A DNA stretch of 64,000 bases from Candidatus Kryptoniota bacterium (GCA_024641705.1 JAHECO010000014.1:25251-89250), one strand, 5' to 3'; shown: positions 1 through 9,611, counted from the first letter of the stretch. Program-made: numbers and translations. The notes: generated by a model from the letters alone, not told the origin.

Positions 1-474
1 GGCACGGGACATCACGAAACGACGCGAATGATGATACGACTGCTGGAGAAGCACGTCAGGGGAGGCGAGAAGATACTTGACGTGGGCACCGGGACGGGCG
101 TGCTGGCGATCGCCGCCGTGAAGCTGGGAGCGGCTCGCTGCGTCGCGGTCGACAGGGACGAATGGTCGATCGAAAACTCCCTCGAGAACATCAGAAAGAA
201 CGGCGTAGCGGATAAGGTGAATCTTTCACGCGGGGAAGTGGCTTCGGTGGCGGAGGAGGACTTCGACCTGGTCGTGGCAAACCTGAATCGCAACACGCTC
301 CTCTATATCGAACCTGAGCTCAGGAAACGATGCAGGAGAGGCGGCATCCTGCTCCTGGCCGGCATTCTCACGCTCGATGAGAGAGACGTCGTCGACTCGT
401 ACTCGAAATCCGGTTTCACGCCGCTTGAAACGCTCCACGAGGCGGAGTGGTCGGCACTCGCCCTGAGAAAATGA
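1..474 (+). CDS. prmA: Ribosomal protein L11 methyltransferase, 5' truncated
   Basis: This is the C-terminal catalytic part of PrmA, which uses S-adenosylmethionine to trimethylate ribosomal protein L11. The frame is open from base 1, so the gene begins before the window. The first residues read GTGHHETTRM, the family's GTGxHxTT signature just before the SAM domain. The SAM-binding loop DVGTGTGVLAIAA follows, an acidic residue that would hold the ribose is in AVDRDEW, and the VVANLNRNTL stretch matches the PrmA-type motif IV (usually NILA). The stop overlaps the start of the next gene by ATGA, which suggests translational coupling. Only the N-terminal L11-recognition domain is missing, because of the window edge. 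Confidence 0.9.
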   Translation, partial: GTGHHETTRMMIRLLEKHVRGGEKILDVGTGTGVLAIAAVKLGAARCVAVDRDEWSIENSLENIRKNGVADKVNLSRGEVASVAEEDFDLVVANLNRNTLLYIEPELRKRCRRGGILLLAGILTLDERDVVDSYSKSGFTPLETLHEAEWSALALRK

Positions 475-1397
475 AGTATGCTTCCATAGACATCGGGACG
501 AACACGATCCTGATGCTCATCGGTGAACTGGACGGGGAATCCTCGATAATACCGATCAGAGATTTTTATGCCGTTCCGCGGATAGGGAAGAGTGTTTCAT
601 CCACGGGGGAGCTCGACAGTGGATCGGTATCCCGCGCTCTTGAGGTGCTCGGCGAATACCGCAAGGCGGCGGAAAACTACGGTGTCAGGAGGATCGTGGC
701 ATCTGCGACGAGTGCCGTGCGGGACGCCAGAAACCGCGACGAATTCATAAAGCTCGCAAGGGAAACGTGCGGAATAGACGTCGAAGTGATCCCGGGTGAA
801 CTCGAGGCGCGTCTGGGATTCCTCGGCGCCGTTAGCGGAATGTCCGATAAGTCCCTCTCTTCACTGGTGATCGACATAGGCGGCGGGAGCACAGAGTTCA
901 GCTACGGGATCGGGATGGAACCGAGCCGAATTGCCAGCTTGAGCATCGGCGCGGTCCGGATTACCGAACTCTTTTTCAGGCATAACCCTCCCTTGCCAGA
1001 GGAATTGCAGGCGGCGGCGGATACGGTCGACAAAACGCTCAAGTCTTTTCCATTTTCCGAGATAAGGCCGGACCGAGTGTTCGCCGTGGCCGGGACGGCG
1101 ACGACTATCGCGCTCATCGCGCAGAAGAAATATGACTTCGATGCCGATGCCGTCAACAATTTTCGCATGCAGGCCGATTCGCTGGGTGAGGTCTTCGACT
1201 TACTGAAAAAGAAAACGCCGGCCGAAATCAGGACTCTTACAAACGCTGCCGAAGGAAGAGAGGATGTGCTCCTTGCAGGCGCGCTGATACTTATGAAATC
1301 CCTGGAAGCGGCGGGGGCACGCGAATTCATCACCACGGACCGCGGACTCCGGTACGGCTATCTCCTGCACAAGCTTGCGCAGTTGAAAGGGAAATGA
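471..1397 (+). CDS. Ppx/GppA family exopolyphosphatase/guanosine pentaphosphatase
   Basis: A 308-residue member of the ASKHA-fold Ppx/GppA family, which hydrolyses polyphosphate or pppGpp. The phosphate-1 loop is seen at the start (IDIGTNTILMLIG) and the second phosphate loop at VIDIGGGSTEFSYG; the catalytic Glu of the family lies in the EVIPGELEARLGF region. Its length fits the short two-domain form without the C-terminal HD-like domain of E. coli Ppx. The ATG at 471 was chosen because it overlaps the prmA stop as ATGA; an in-frame GTG at 447 lies inside prmA and is less likely. Polyphosphatase and pppGppase activities cannot be told apart from sequence alone. Confidence 0.85.
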   Translation: MKYASIDIGTNTILMLIGELDGESSIIPIRDFYAVPRIGKSVSSTGELDSGSVSRALEVLGEYRKAAENYGVRRIVASATSAVRDARNRDEFIKLARETCGIDVEVIPGELEARLGFLGAVSGMSDKSLSSLVIDIGGGSTEFSYGIGMEPSRIASLSIGAVRITELFFRHNPPLPEELQAAADTVDKTLKSFPFSEIRPDRVFAVAGTATTIALIAQKKYDFDADAVNNFRMQADSLGEVFDLLKKKTPAEIRTLTNAAEGREDVLLAGALILMKSLEAAGAREFITTDRGLRYGYLLHKLAQLKGK

Positions 1398-2707
1398 GTA
1401 CCTCCTCGCTCGCGGGACACACGATAGAGTTGCTGGACCGGGTCGTCAGGAGCGGTCTCCCCTCGGACAGGGTCGTCCACGATTTTTATAAGGAGCGAAG
1501 GTACCTCGGTTCGCACGACAGGCGCTGGATAACGGAGAAGCTCTACGGCATCATCAGAAACTTCATCCTGCTGCAGGATATATCCGGGAAATGCACCAAC
1601 GCCCAGAGCCCGTTTCACACCTTTCTGATCTACGAGATGGCAATTGCCTCTTCCGGGTGCGAAGAGTTGGATAAGAATTACTCACAGCTGATCGAGACGT
1701 ACAGGGCGGCGGGGGAGAGGATTGAACTTGAAGAATTGGCCGGCTGTGTCACAAAGAGGCTTGAAACTGTGAACTCAGATCCGGCCGCGTCCCATTTGCG
1801 GAACTCTTTTCCCGACTTTTTCACGGAACTGCTCCCGGAGAACGTGCGTATTGACGCGGTTCCTATAATGACGGCCCTCAACCACGAGGGACGTGTATGC
1901 ATCCGGGTCGACACGAACAGGATCAAGCGCGACGACGCTGCCCGGGTTTTCGGCGAAAAGGGAATCGAGACCGGGCTGACGGAATATTCCCCGCTCGGGC
2001 TCTACCTCCCCAAGCGGATCAATCTCAACAATGAGCAGCTCTACAAGGACGGTCTGATCGAGATACAGGAAGAGGCGAGCCAGATGGTCGGTATCCTCGT
2101 CGACCCGAAAGAGGGGGAGACTATTGTCGACGCGTGTGCGGGTGCGGGGGGTAAGAGCCTTGAGGTCGCCGCGCTTTCTGCGGGGAAGGCCCGCGTGTAC
2201 GCCCTGGATGTCGATGCCACCCGCCTCAAGAACCTCGGTTCACGTACAACGAGGTGCGGCTATACAAACATTACATCGGTGAAAGTATCCGACGCGAATC
2301 TGGGGGAAGCAGTGTCGCTGGCAGGCAGCGCGGACAAGGTCATCGTCGACGCGCCGTGTTCCGGCAGCGGGACGATCCGCCGCAACCCGGACAAGAAGTT
2401 CCGGCTGACGAGGGCCGCTGTCGAGAAGCACGCAAGATATCAGGAGACGATTCTGAAACGCTACGCTGATCTTGTCAAAGTGGGAGGTCTTCTGGTATAC
2501 TCGACCTGCAGCATCTTCTCGGAAGAGAATTTCGGGGTGGTAAACGCGTTCCTTGCCTCCGACGGTCGCTTCACGCGTGAGGATGTCTCGCTCTACCTGG
2601 TGGGAGAGAAGTTTTCAGAAATGATCGATGACGGCTTCCTTGCGATCTATCCGCACCGTCATGAAATGGACGGTTTCTTCGCGGCCGTTATGAGACGGGT
2701 GAGCTAA
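1394..2707 (+). CDS. rsmB: 16S rRNA (cytosine-C5)-methyltransferase RsmB/Sun type
   Basis: A 437-residue protein with an N-terminal NusB-like RNA-binding domain (about residues 5-140) and a Rossmann SAM methyltransferase domain. Visible methyltransferase motifs are the SAM loop ACAGAGGKSLEVAAL, motif IV DAPCSGSGTIRRNPD with the product-release cysteine, and motif VI VYSTCSIFSEEN with the nucleophilic cysteine. Length and architecture match E. coli RsmB, which makes m5C967 of 16S rRNA. The start overlaps the previous stop by ATGA. Its last 20 bases overlap the 3' end of the convergent cysteine desulfurase gene, so the two transcripts are antisense at their ends. Confidence 0.88.
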   Translation: MSTSSLAGHTIELLDRVVRSGLPSDRVVHDFYKERRYLGSHDRRWITEKLYGIIRNFILLQDISGKCTNAQSPFHTFLIYEMAIASSGCEELDKNYSQLIETYRAAGERIELEELAGCVTKRLETVNSDPAASHLRNSFPDFFTELLPENVRIDAVPIMTALNHEGRVCIRVDTNRIKRDDAARVFGEKGIETGLTEYSPLGLYLPKRINLNNEQLYKDGLIEIQEEASQMVGILVDPKEGETIVDACAGAGGKSLEVAALSAGKARVYALDVDATRLKNLGSRTTRCGYTNITSVKVSDANLGEAVSLAGSADKVIVDAPCSGSGTIRRNPDKKFRLTRAAVEKHARYQETILKRYADLVKVGGLLVYSTCSIFSEENFGVVNAFLASDGRFTREDVSLYLVGEKFSEMIDDGFLAIYPHRHEMDGFFAAVMRRVS

Positions 2708-3869
2708 GCTTCTTTCTCTTTCCGATTCTTGCCACAACTCCGGCAAAGACGTCGATTGCGGTCCGCACATCATCCTCCGTCGTGAACCTTCCTATCGAGA
2801 AACGCACAGTGGCCATTGTCGTTCTGTCGTCCCTCCCCAGCGCCTTGATTACGTGTGAAGGCTGAAGGCTCCCGGAGGAACATGCGGAGCCGCTTGTCAC
2901 GGCGATCCCCTCGAGGTCCATGTTTATTATCAGAGCCTCGCCGTCGATTTCCATCACATTGCTGTCAATCGAGACGCTCAGGATTTGCGGGACGCCTCGT
3001 TCCACGGGAGAATTGAACAGCGCCCCCGGGATCGTGCTTTCGATTCCGCTGCGCATGATCCTGTTGAGAGTCGTCAGCCTTTCACGTTCTCGGTCGAGTT
3101 CGGTGACTGCCAGCTCGGCTGCCGTGGCGTAGCCGACAACAAGCGGGATACTCTCTGTGCCCGGCCGCCGATTGCGTTCCTGTGAACCTCCATGGAAAGC
3201 AGCCTCGAAGTCGATCCCGCGTTTGATATAGAGAGCGCCGATTCCCTTCGGACCGTAGATCTTGTGCGCCGTGAATGAGGCAAGGTCCACGTCGGTCTCG
3301 GCAACATTGAAATTTATCTTGCCGAGCGACTGCACGGCATCCGTGTGAAAGAGAGCGCCGCGTTCATGCGCAATTCCGGCGAGTGTCTTAATGTCCTGGA
3401 CCGCGCCGGTTTCGTTGTTGGCGTGAATTATGCTCACAAGAAAAGTCTCTTTGCTGATCGCTTTCTCCAGTTCTTCTGGAGAAACGAAGCCGTGCGAATC
3501 GACTTTCAGAAGCGTTACGGAAAACCCCTTCGATTCGAGGTACCTGGCAGTGTGCAGGACGGCGTGGTGCTCGATTGCGGAGACGATGATATGTCTCCTG
3601 TCCCTCGTGGAATACTTGGAAGAAATACCTGTCAGCGCGGCATTGTCGGATTCGGTTCCCCCGCTCGTGAAATATAATTCGGATGGCTGTGCCCCGATGA
3701 GTGATGCCAACTTTTCGCGGCTGTTTTCGAGTGCAGCTTTTGCCTCCCTGCCGAACGAATGTATGCTGGATGCGTTGCCGAACGCCTCGCCAAAACAGGG
3801 CAGCATGGCGTCGATGACGCGTTTGTCGACGGGCGTGGTTGCCGTATAATCCATGTATATCCTTTTCAT
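2688..3869 (-). CDS. Cysteine desulfurase, IscS/NifS family
   Basis: A 393-residue class V aminotransferase-fold PLP enzyme that takes sulfur from cysteine for Fe-S clusters and thiolated cofactors. The PLP lysine is K203 in FTAHKIYGPKG, and the catalytic cysteine is C330 in the flexible loop SGSACSSGS, typical of IscS/NifS (class I) enzymes. The N-terminus MKRIYMDYTATTPVD matches the family start. The ATG at 3869 is preceded by a GAGG Shine-Dalgarno sequence; an upstream in-frame TTG at 3902 would add 11 atypical residues. No iscU or iscR lies beside it, so it may also serve tRNA thiolation; that is inference. Confidence 0.9.
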   Translation of the reverse strand: MKRIYMDYTATTPVDKRVIDAMLPCFGEAFGNASSIHSFGREAKAALENSREKLASLIGAQPSELYFTSGGTESDNAALTGISSKYSTRDRRHIIVSAIEHHAVLHTARYLESKGFSVTLLKVDSHGFVSPEELEKAISKETFLVSIIHANNETGAVQDIKTLAGIAHERGALFHTDAVQSLGKINFNVAETDVDLASFTAHKIYGPKGIGALYIKRGIDFEAAFHGGSQERNRRPGTESIPLVVGYATAAELAVTELDRERERLTTLNRIMRSGIESTIPGALFNSPVERGVPQILSVSIDSNVMEIDGEALIINMDLEGIAVTSGSACSSGSLQPSHVIKALGRDDRTTMATVRFSIGRFTTEDDVRTAIDVFAGVVARIGKRKKLSSPVS

Positions 3870-3972
3870 CTGCCTCGATCCTCTTTCAGGGTCATTACTC
3901 AATATAAAACCTTACCGGCGAAGAATTAGTTCATCCCAAGTTTGCCGGGGTGGAACGGGTGCACGGGCGACG

Positions 3973-4001
3973 TTGACTTTCTATCGGGGTGCATCTATAT
4001 T
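3973..4001 (+). promoter_or_regulatory. Sigma70-type promoter for the Crp/Fnr gene
   Basis: TTGACT at 3973-3978 and TATATT at 3996-4001 are separated by exactly 17 bases. The predicted transcription start is near 4008, giving a leader of about 47 bases before the regulator gene. The same two hexamers with the same spacing occur upstream of rplM. Confidence 0.65.
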
Positions 4002-4054
4002 TTCTTTGTTCAGTCTGATCCAAATTCACTAACGATTAATCCGGGAGCACTGGC

Positions 4055-4738
4055 ATGAAAGAAGCGATGGAATTTCTGAAGAATGCTCCGATTTTCGAGG
4101 AGCTTGAGGAAAGGGATTTTGCGCGCATCAGTGCTTGTGGCGTGAGGAAGACCTATAAAAAGGGCGACGTGATTCTCATGGAAGAGGAATCCGGGTCCGC
4201 CCTGTTCGTCATCGTGAACGGGGAAGTGAAGGTGGTAAGGATCGGTGAGGACGGACGTGAAGTTATCCTGAGCATCCTTGGTGCGAGCGACATCTTCGGC
4301 GAAATGGCTCTCCTCGACGGGGAAACACGGTCTGCCAGCGTCGTGGCCCTCGACAATGCGGAACTGTTCATGATACACCGAAAAGATTTCCTCGCTCTTC
4401 TACATGAATACCCCAGCATTGCAATTTCACTTCTCAAACATCTGACGCAGCGGCTCAGAAGGGCCGACGCCCTAATAAAGAGTCTGTCCCTGAAGGATGC
4501 ATATCATAGGGTAGGCTATGTCCTCCTGCAGTTCGCCGATGAACGCGGCCGTATCCGACAGGGCAAGGTAGAAATTGATAACTTGCCTGTTCAACAGGAA
4601 ATCGCGAACATGGCAGGTACGACCAGGGAGACGGTCTCCCGTACTCTCAGCAAGATGGAAAAGCTGAAGATGCTGCAGGTCGAGGGAAACAGCGTCGTGA
4701 TACTGGATTACGACACCTTCAGAGAAAAATTTACCTGA
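4055..4738 (+). CDS. Crp/Fnr family transcriptional regulator
   Basis: A 227-residue regulator with an N-terminal cyclic-nucleotide-binding beta-roll (about residues 10-125; GEVKVVRIG and SILGASDIFGEMALLDGETRSASVVA strands are typical) and a C-terminal winged helix (about 150-225). The HTH recognition helix is in IANMAGTTRETVSRTLSKME, the classical Crp/Fnr form. No N-terminal Fnr-type cysteine cluster is present, so an Fe-S oxygen sensor is unlikely. The Arg and Ser in the phosphate-binding cassette (ETRSASV) are consistent with nucleotide binding. Start ATG has GGGAG upstream. It is followed closely by a PHP phosphoesterase on the same strand. Confidence 0.88.
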   Translation: MKEAMEFLKNAPIFEELEERDFARISACGVRKTYKKGDVILMEEESGSALFVIVNGEVKVVRIGEDGREVILSILGASDIFGEMALLDGETRSASVVALDNAELFMIHRKDFLALLHEYPSIAISLLKHLTQRLRRADALIKSLSLKDAYHRVGYVLLQFADERGRIRQGKVEIDNLPVQQEIANMAGTTRETVSRTLSKMEKLKMLQVEGNSVVILDYDTFREKFT

Positions 4739-4745
4739 AATAGTT

Positions 4746-5588
4746 GTGGAACTTTCCGGAAACCAGAAGAAAATAGACTTCCATACTCATACCGACGCTT
4801 CCGACGGAGCCTTGAGCGTCGGGGAGCTCATCGAGGAAGCCGGGCGGGCGGGCATCAGCGTGCTGGGAATCTGCGACCACGATACGGTCTCTTCCCTCGA
4901 CGAAGCCGTCGCCATATCCGAAACTGGTGGCATAACCATCGTGCCCGGGATCGAGGTGACTTCGAGTTACAGGCGATTCCAGCTTCATTTCCTCGGATAC
5001 TTTCTGGATTATACCGAGAAGGTATTCCTCTCACGATTGAGCGAGCTCCGCGACGCGAGGATACGGCGGGCGAGACGGATTGTTGCCAAGCTCAACCGCA
5101 TAAAGATTCCGCTTACATTCGAATCGGTCATGGAAAGAGTGGGTGGGCAGAATTCTGTCGGCCGTCCCCACATCGCGAACACGATGGTTGAAGAGGGGTT
5201 CGCGCGGACTTATGATGAGGTCTTTCACAAATACATAGGGATAGGCCGGCCCGCTTACGAGGCAAACTTTCCTTTTCCACCCGAAGAGGCGATTGCGATG
5301 ATAGCGGCGGCCGGCGGGCTGAGTTTCCTCGCCCACCCGTCGCACTATGTCAACGAGAACCTCCTGGGGTATCTTATGAAGAAGGGGCTCGATGGGATAG
5401 AGGTCATCCATCCCTCGCATAGCCCCGAGGAAGTGGCATTCTACGGCCAGTTCGCCGACAACAACTCGCTCCTGAAATCGGGCGGGAGTGACTTCCACGG
5501 AGGACTGAAAAATGACGGCGAGAACTTAGGGAGATACGTGATAGATCGCAAATGGGTCGATGGGATGCTTGCCAGACTGGGTAACTGA
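4746..5588 (+). CDS. PHP-domain phosphoesterase (TrpH/RNase AM-like)
   Basis: A 280-residue PHP-superfamily hydrolase. The first metal motif is DFHTHTDASDG near the N-terminus, then ICDHDTV, a GIEVTS strand, LAHPSH and the C-terminal SDFHGG, in the order seen in TrpH/YciV-type proteins. These are metal-dependent enzymes that act on 3',5'-nucleoside bisphosphates or 5' ends of RNA. The GTG start at 4746 lies seven bases after the Crp-type gene stop, without a convincing Shine-Dalgarno sequence, so coupling to the upstream gene is likely. Exact substrate cannot be settled from sequence. Confidence 0.82.
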   Translation: MELSGNQKKIDFHTHTDASDGALSVGELIEEAGRAGISVLGICDHDTVSSLDEAVAISETGGITIVPGIEVTSSYRRFQLHFLGYFLDYTEKVFLSRLSELRDARIRRARRIVAKLNRIKIPLTFESVMERVGGQNSVGRPHIANTMVEEGFARTYDEVFHKYIGIGRPAYEANFPFPPEEAIAMIAAAGGLSFLAHPSHYVNENLLGYLMKKGLDGIEVIHPSHSPEEVAFYGQFADNNSLLKSGGSDFHGGLKNDGENLGRYVIDRKWVDGMLARLGN

Positions 5589-5618
5589 AAATCTAAATTT
5601 GCATTGAAGGAGAAAAGC

Positions 5619-6080
5619 TTGGTTAATCATGAAGGGCAATATGACGGCAGCGGACTGAAGTTCGCCGTCGTCGTGAGCAGATTCAACGGCCATGTCTCCG
5701 AACGATTGCTGGAAGGTGCGATAGACGGTCTGGTCCGGCACGGAGTGGCTGAGAATAGCATAGACGTTTACCGGTGTCCCGGCGCGTTTGAGATCCCGGC
5801 AGTCGCGAAAAGAGTTGTCGAATTGAAAAAGCACGATGCAGTGATATGTCTCGGCGCCGTGATCCGCGGTGAGACCCCCCATTTCGATTACGTGGCATCC
5901 GAATCTGCCAAAGGGGTCGGACAGTTGTCGTTGAGCAGCCACATACCCGTGATCTATGGGATACTGACGACCGACAACATGGAACAGGCTGTCGACCGTG
6001 CAGGCGGTAAAGCCGGCAATAAGGGATTCGATGCGGCCTCCAGCGCGATCGAAATGGTCAACCTCATGAAGCGGATGTAG
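5619..6080 (+). CDS. ribH: 6,7-dimethyl-8-ribityllumazine synthase
   Basis: Penultimate enzyme of riboflavin synthesis; it condenses 5-amino-6-ribitylamino-uracil with 3,4-dihydroxy-2-butanone-4-phosphate. Family motifs are visible: VVSRFN at the N-terminus, CPGAFEIP, the [14 protein letters not shown] loop carrying the catalytic His, [11 protein letters not shown], and the C-terminal NKGFDAA. The TTG at 5619 is chosen as start because AAGGAG lies five bases before it and the resulting 153 residues fit the family; an upstream TTG at 5604 would place the Shine-Dalgarno inside the gene. It stands alone, away from other rib genes. Confidence 0.92.
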   Translation: MVNHEGQYDGSGLKFAVVVSRFNGHVSERLLEGAIDGLVRHGVAENSIDVYRCPGAFEIPAVAKRVVELKKHDAVICLGAVIRGETPHFDYVASESAKGVGQLSLSSHIPVIYGILTTDNMEQAVDRAGGKAGNKGFDAASSAIEMVNLMKRM

Positions 6081-6088
6081 CGCTTCTG

Positions 6089-8344
6089 ATGCGAGGAAAA
6101 CTTCTTTTCCTGTCGTTGTGTATTGCCGCGGCATCACCGGCGGCGTCGCAGACCTTGGTCTGGAAGAATTATTCGAGTATGTATCAGGTGGCCGGCGTCG
6201 CCGTTGCGGGCGGAAAGGTATGGGCTGCCACAACCGGCGGGGTGTTCTCGTATGTCCCGGGCACGGGCGAGTTTACCGAGTATACGACCACGGAAGGCCT
6301 TTCGAATATCCAGGCGACCGCAATCGTGGCGGAGTCGGGCGGCAGAGTTCTCGTCGGCGAGGCTGACGGCTCGATAGACGAGCTTGATTCCGCCGGAAAT
6401 GTCGACAGGACCCAGGGTGACATTGCCAAATCATCGTCTATAACCAAGCAGATAGTGTCTCTTTCGGTAGCCGGCGATACGGTTTTCGCATGCACGCCGT
6501 TCGGAGTTGTGCTGATCTCGCGTTCCACCTTTGGAGTTCTGGATACTTACTCTCATTTCTATGCTCCCAAGGCTTCCGTACAGGCCAACGCTGCGGCCGT
6601 GTTCGACGGAAACATTTACGTGGCGAGCCAGTTCGGATTGTCTTATGCCGCGAGATCATCTGTGAACCTGGCGGCCCCTGATCTTTGGAGTTTTTCGGAC
6701 ACGCTCGGACTCGGAGGCGGCGTCAATGCCTTGATCGCATTTGGCGGCGCGCTCTATGTCGGTACTGCGCAAGGCCTGTTCCATACGACAGATGGAAGCC
6801 GCTTCCAGCCGACCCCCGGTGCGCCGTCCGGGGCAGTGTACGGCTTTTCTGCAGGTTTCGGTTATCTCCTTGTTAACTCGGCAAGCGGCTTGTACAAGAT
6901 GAATTCAGGAGGATCTTATTCCTCCCTGTACAGCGGGGGGGTAACTCTGAACGGGGCCTCTCAATACTTGGACACGGTTGTTGTCGGAGCCACTTCCCGC
7001 GGACTCTTAAAGATAGGTTCGAGTGCAAACGAAGTCCTTCCACCCGGGCCTGCGACGAATGTAGTCTCCGATCTGGCAGTTGACAGTGCTGGAGACTTGT
7101 GGTGTTCCACGGGAAGGTCGACCGACGTCGGAACTGCGTTCATGAAGTTCGACGGGGAAACGTGGAAGAACTTCAGCATGTCGAGTGATTCCCGGATAAA
7201 CACGGACAATTATTATAAGATGAGCGCTGTCGGGGGGAACGAGCTCGTCGCGGGCGCGTGGGGCGGTCCTGGCACGGCAAACCGCGGAGGTGTAGCCTTC
7301 ATCGATGGTGATTCGATAAAGGTGTTCAGCAGTGGAAACTCGACCCTTGTTGGAGTACCCGGAGACTATACGTATGTCCTCGGCGGCGGCGCTGCGGCGG
7401 ATGCGTCAGGAAATATTTGGATTACGAACCCACTTTCATACACGAACAACCCGATTGTTGCCTACTCGCCTTCCGAAAACAAGTGGTATAGCTTCCATAA
7501 CAGCTACTCACCCGTGTCCGGGTTCGTGCCTCTGGCGGTCGACGCCTACGGCGGCGTGTGGGCGGGAGACCAATACGGCCAGGCATCGGCGACCAGCTAT
7601 GTAGGGCTGTTCTATTATAACGCCAACGGTACTCTCGGCAATATCTCAGACGACAAGAGCTATCTCTTTAACCAAGGGGATTCGCCACTACAGAGCAACC
7701 ATATAAGCGCCTTACTGGTCGACAATGAGGACCAGGTTTGGATCGGAACGGATCTCGGGATGTATGTGATGTATGATCCCGATCCGTCCGGTAACTTCTC
7801 CATCCAATCCATCTACTCCCTTTTGGATCAGAACATAAACGACATTGACTACGATGCTCTAGACCAGAAATGGGTCGCCACGAACACGGGGGTATACGTG
7901 ATTTCCCGGGACGGCAACACGCCCGTCGCGAGTTACAACATGACCAACAGCCCGCTCCCGACAAACGAGGTGCTCGCGGTGGCGTGCGACCGTGAGCAGG
8001 GTATCGTGTATTTCGCGACGCAGTACGGTGTGACCGAGTTGAAGACCGGGATAAAGCAGCCTCTGCAAAGTTTCTCGAAACTGAAGGTATTCCCCGATCC
8101 GGCACGTATCCCTCTAAGCCAGCCGATACACATCGAAGGCCTCGCAGCAAACAGTGAGATCAAGATATTCACCGTCGACGGCAGACTGGTCGACCACTTC
8201 CTCGCTCAAGGCGGAAGGGTCGCCTACTGGAATGGGACCGATATGAGCGGCAGCCTCCTCCCGAGCGGGGTCTACATCGTTGTCGCGTATACGTCCGACG
8301 GAAGCCAGAGCGCTGTGACGAAAATCGCACTGATCCACAGGTAG
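6089..8344 (+). CDS. PorZ-like two-propeller protein with T9SS C-terminal sorting domain
   Basis: A 751-residue exported protein. Residues 1-20 form a Sec signal peptide ending in ASPAASQ. The rest has repeated WxGT/VxAAT-type blades (for example GKVWAATTGGVFSYV, DLWCSTGR, QVWIGTDLGMYV, QKWVATNTGVYV), fitting two beta-propellers. The last 85 residues are a T9SS type A-like sorting domain (IKIFTVDGRLV, SGVYIVVAY). This order, and the N-terminal WKNYSSMYQVAGVAVAGGK pattern, resembles PorZ, a surface component of the type IX secretion system attachment complex. It could instead be an ordinary secreted propeller protein. It starts eight bases after ribH. Confidence 0.6.
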   Translation: MRGKLLFLSLCIAAASPAASQTLVWKNYSSMYQVAGVAVAGGKVWAATTGGVFSYVPGTGEFTEYTTTEGLSNIQATAIVAESGGRVLVGEADGSIDELDSAGNVDRTQGDIAKSSSITKQIVSLSVAGDTVFACTPFGVVLISRSTFGVLDTYSHFYAPKASVQANAAAVFDGNIYVASQFGLSYAARSSVNLAAPDLWSFSDTLGLGGGVNALIAFGGALYVGTAQGLFHTTDGSRFQPTPGAPSGAVYGFSAGFGYLLVNSASGLYKMNSGGSYSSLYSGGVTLNGASQYLDTVVVGATSRGLLKIGSSANEVLPPGPATNVVSDLAVDSAGDLWCSTGRSTDVGTAFMKFDGETWKNFSMSSDSRINTDNYYKMSAVGGNELVAGAWGGPGTANRGGVAFIDGDSIKVFSSGNSTLVGVPGDYTYVLGGGAAADASGNIWITNPLSYTNNPIVAYSPSENKWYSFHNSYSPVSGFVPLAVDAYGGVWAGDQYGQASATSYVGLFYYNANGTLGNISDDKSYLFNQGDSPLQSNHISALLVDNEDQVWIGTDLGMYVMYDPDPSGNFSIQSIYSLLDQNINDIDYDALDQKWVATNTGVYVISRDGNTPVASYNMTNSPLPTNEVLAVACDREQGIVYFATQYGVTELKTGIKQPLQSFSKLKVFPDPARIPLSQPIHIEGLAANSEIKIFTVDGRLVDHFLAQGGRVAYWNGTDMSGSLLPSGVYIVVAYTSDGSQSAVTKIALIHR

Positions 8345-8456
8345 TCCCTCCCTTTACCTATGCAATTCCCGGTTGTGTGCCCGGCATGATTCCGACGAGA
8401 CAATCTGGCGTACGGGCGCCAGTTCGCGGGATGACCGAGTTCGGCGTGCGACAGGC

Positions 8457-9611
8457 ATGGGGATAGGGTACCGGTTCGTTGCGGACCGATGCAGGATAGC
8501 CGTACTTGTCCTCGGCTTCATCGGTGCCATCTTCGTCTTCAAGTACGCGGGAAGACGCGCTTCGATAATGGAGGTCGGTGCTTTCTTCTACTTGATAGCT
8601 TTTGTCGCTGCCGTCCGCTTCCTATCCATGCTTGCAGACAACTATAAACTCCCGGTTTCGGCAAGAAGCTACCTGCTGTTTCTCTTCTTGGTAACCCTTG
8701 TTTCCGCGGTGGCAGTTGTGGTCCTTCCGGAGAAGAGCGGTGTCACCAGACTCCCGGCCTTGTCCGGATGGCTCCGCCGTCTTCTCAGCGGAGAGTTTCC
8801 TTACGGCATTGCGCAAAATCCATCTGCCTTCCCGGCACTTTTCCTGATAGCACTCCCGTTTTACTGGCTCGGAAACCTGGGATTGCTGGAAGTCGTCGGG
8901 ATACTGATCTTTGGCCTATCACTTTTGTCGTTTGAAGGACGGACCTCCAGGATTGCCTGGATGCAGCTGCTGGTCCTGCTGTTGCTCCCTACAACTTATT
9001 ATGAAATTGTAACGAGGAGTGAGTTGTTCTTCAACATGTCCATGATCCTCGCCTTGCTAATCATGGCAAACAATCAACTGGACTTGCGGAAACTTGATTT
9101 CAAATTCATCGGGGTCGCAATCCTTATGGGGCTGGCACTGTCGACCCGGTCGGTGGTCGGCCTGGTTTACGTCATTTTCGTTGCGTACAGCTTCAGAAGG
9201 GGAAAGTTTCGGAATGTGCTCCTCTTCTCTGTCGTTGTCATGATCGTTTTCTGTCTGACTCTGATCCCGTTTGTGGCGTGGAATTTTCGTGTCTTCATGA
9301 GTCACGGGCCGTTTGCCATACAGTTCAGCTACGTATCGACATGGACCATTATAGGGGCAATACTGCTCGCCTTAATTGTCGGAGTCTTGGCGAGGAGCCT
9401 GACAGATGTTGTCTACTATTCGGGTCTGCTTCTTTTCGGAATTGTGTCGGTTGCTTTCGCCGCAGATGTGGCAGATATCGGTCTTTACTCCGCGGTTTTT
9501 AGAAATGGCTTCGACGTCGGGTATTTCATCTTTTGTGTGCCGTTTCTGGTCTCGGTTCTTGGCACCAGCCAGCATTGCGGGAATTCGATCTCGTCCAAAC
9601 AGCTGCCGTAG
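8457..9611 (+). CDS. Polytopic integral membrane protein, function unknown
   Basis: About 384 residues with roughly ten hydrophobic segments (for example CRIAVLVLGFIGAIFVFKY, AVRFLSMLADNY..LLFLFLVTLVSAVAVVV, FPALFLIALPFYWLGNL, WTIIGAILLALIVGVLA). The overall look is that of a GT-C type membrane glycosyltransferase or a lipid/O-antigen related membrane protein, but no DD or DE motif in the first loop is clear, so I do not assign an activity. The ATG at 8457 was preferred over an upstream TTG at 8373, which would add 28 charged residues without homology-like character. It follows the PorZ-like gene by about 110 bases. Confidence 0.6.
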   Translation: MGIGYRFVADRCRIAVLVLGFIGAIFVFKYAGRRASIMEVGAFFYLIAFVAAVRFLSMLADNYKLPVSARSYLLFLFLVTLVSAVAVVVLPEKSGVTRLPALSGWLRRLLSGEFPYGIAQNPSAFPALFLIALPFYWLGNLGLLEVVGILIFGLSLLSFEGRTSRIAWMQLLVLLLLPTTYYEIVTRSELFFNMSMILALLIMANNQLDLRKLDFKFIGVAILMGLALSTRSVVGLVYVIFVAYSFRRGKFRNVLLFSVVVMIVFCLTLIPFVAWNFRVFMSHGPFAIQFSYVSTWTIIGAILLALIVGVLARSLTDVVYYSGLLLFGIVSVAFAADVADIGLYSAVFRNGFDVGYFIFCVPFLVSVLGTSQHCGNSISSKQLP

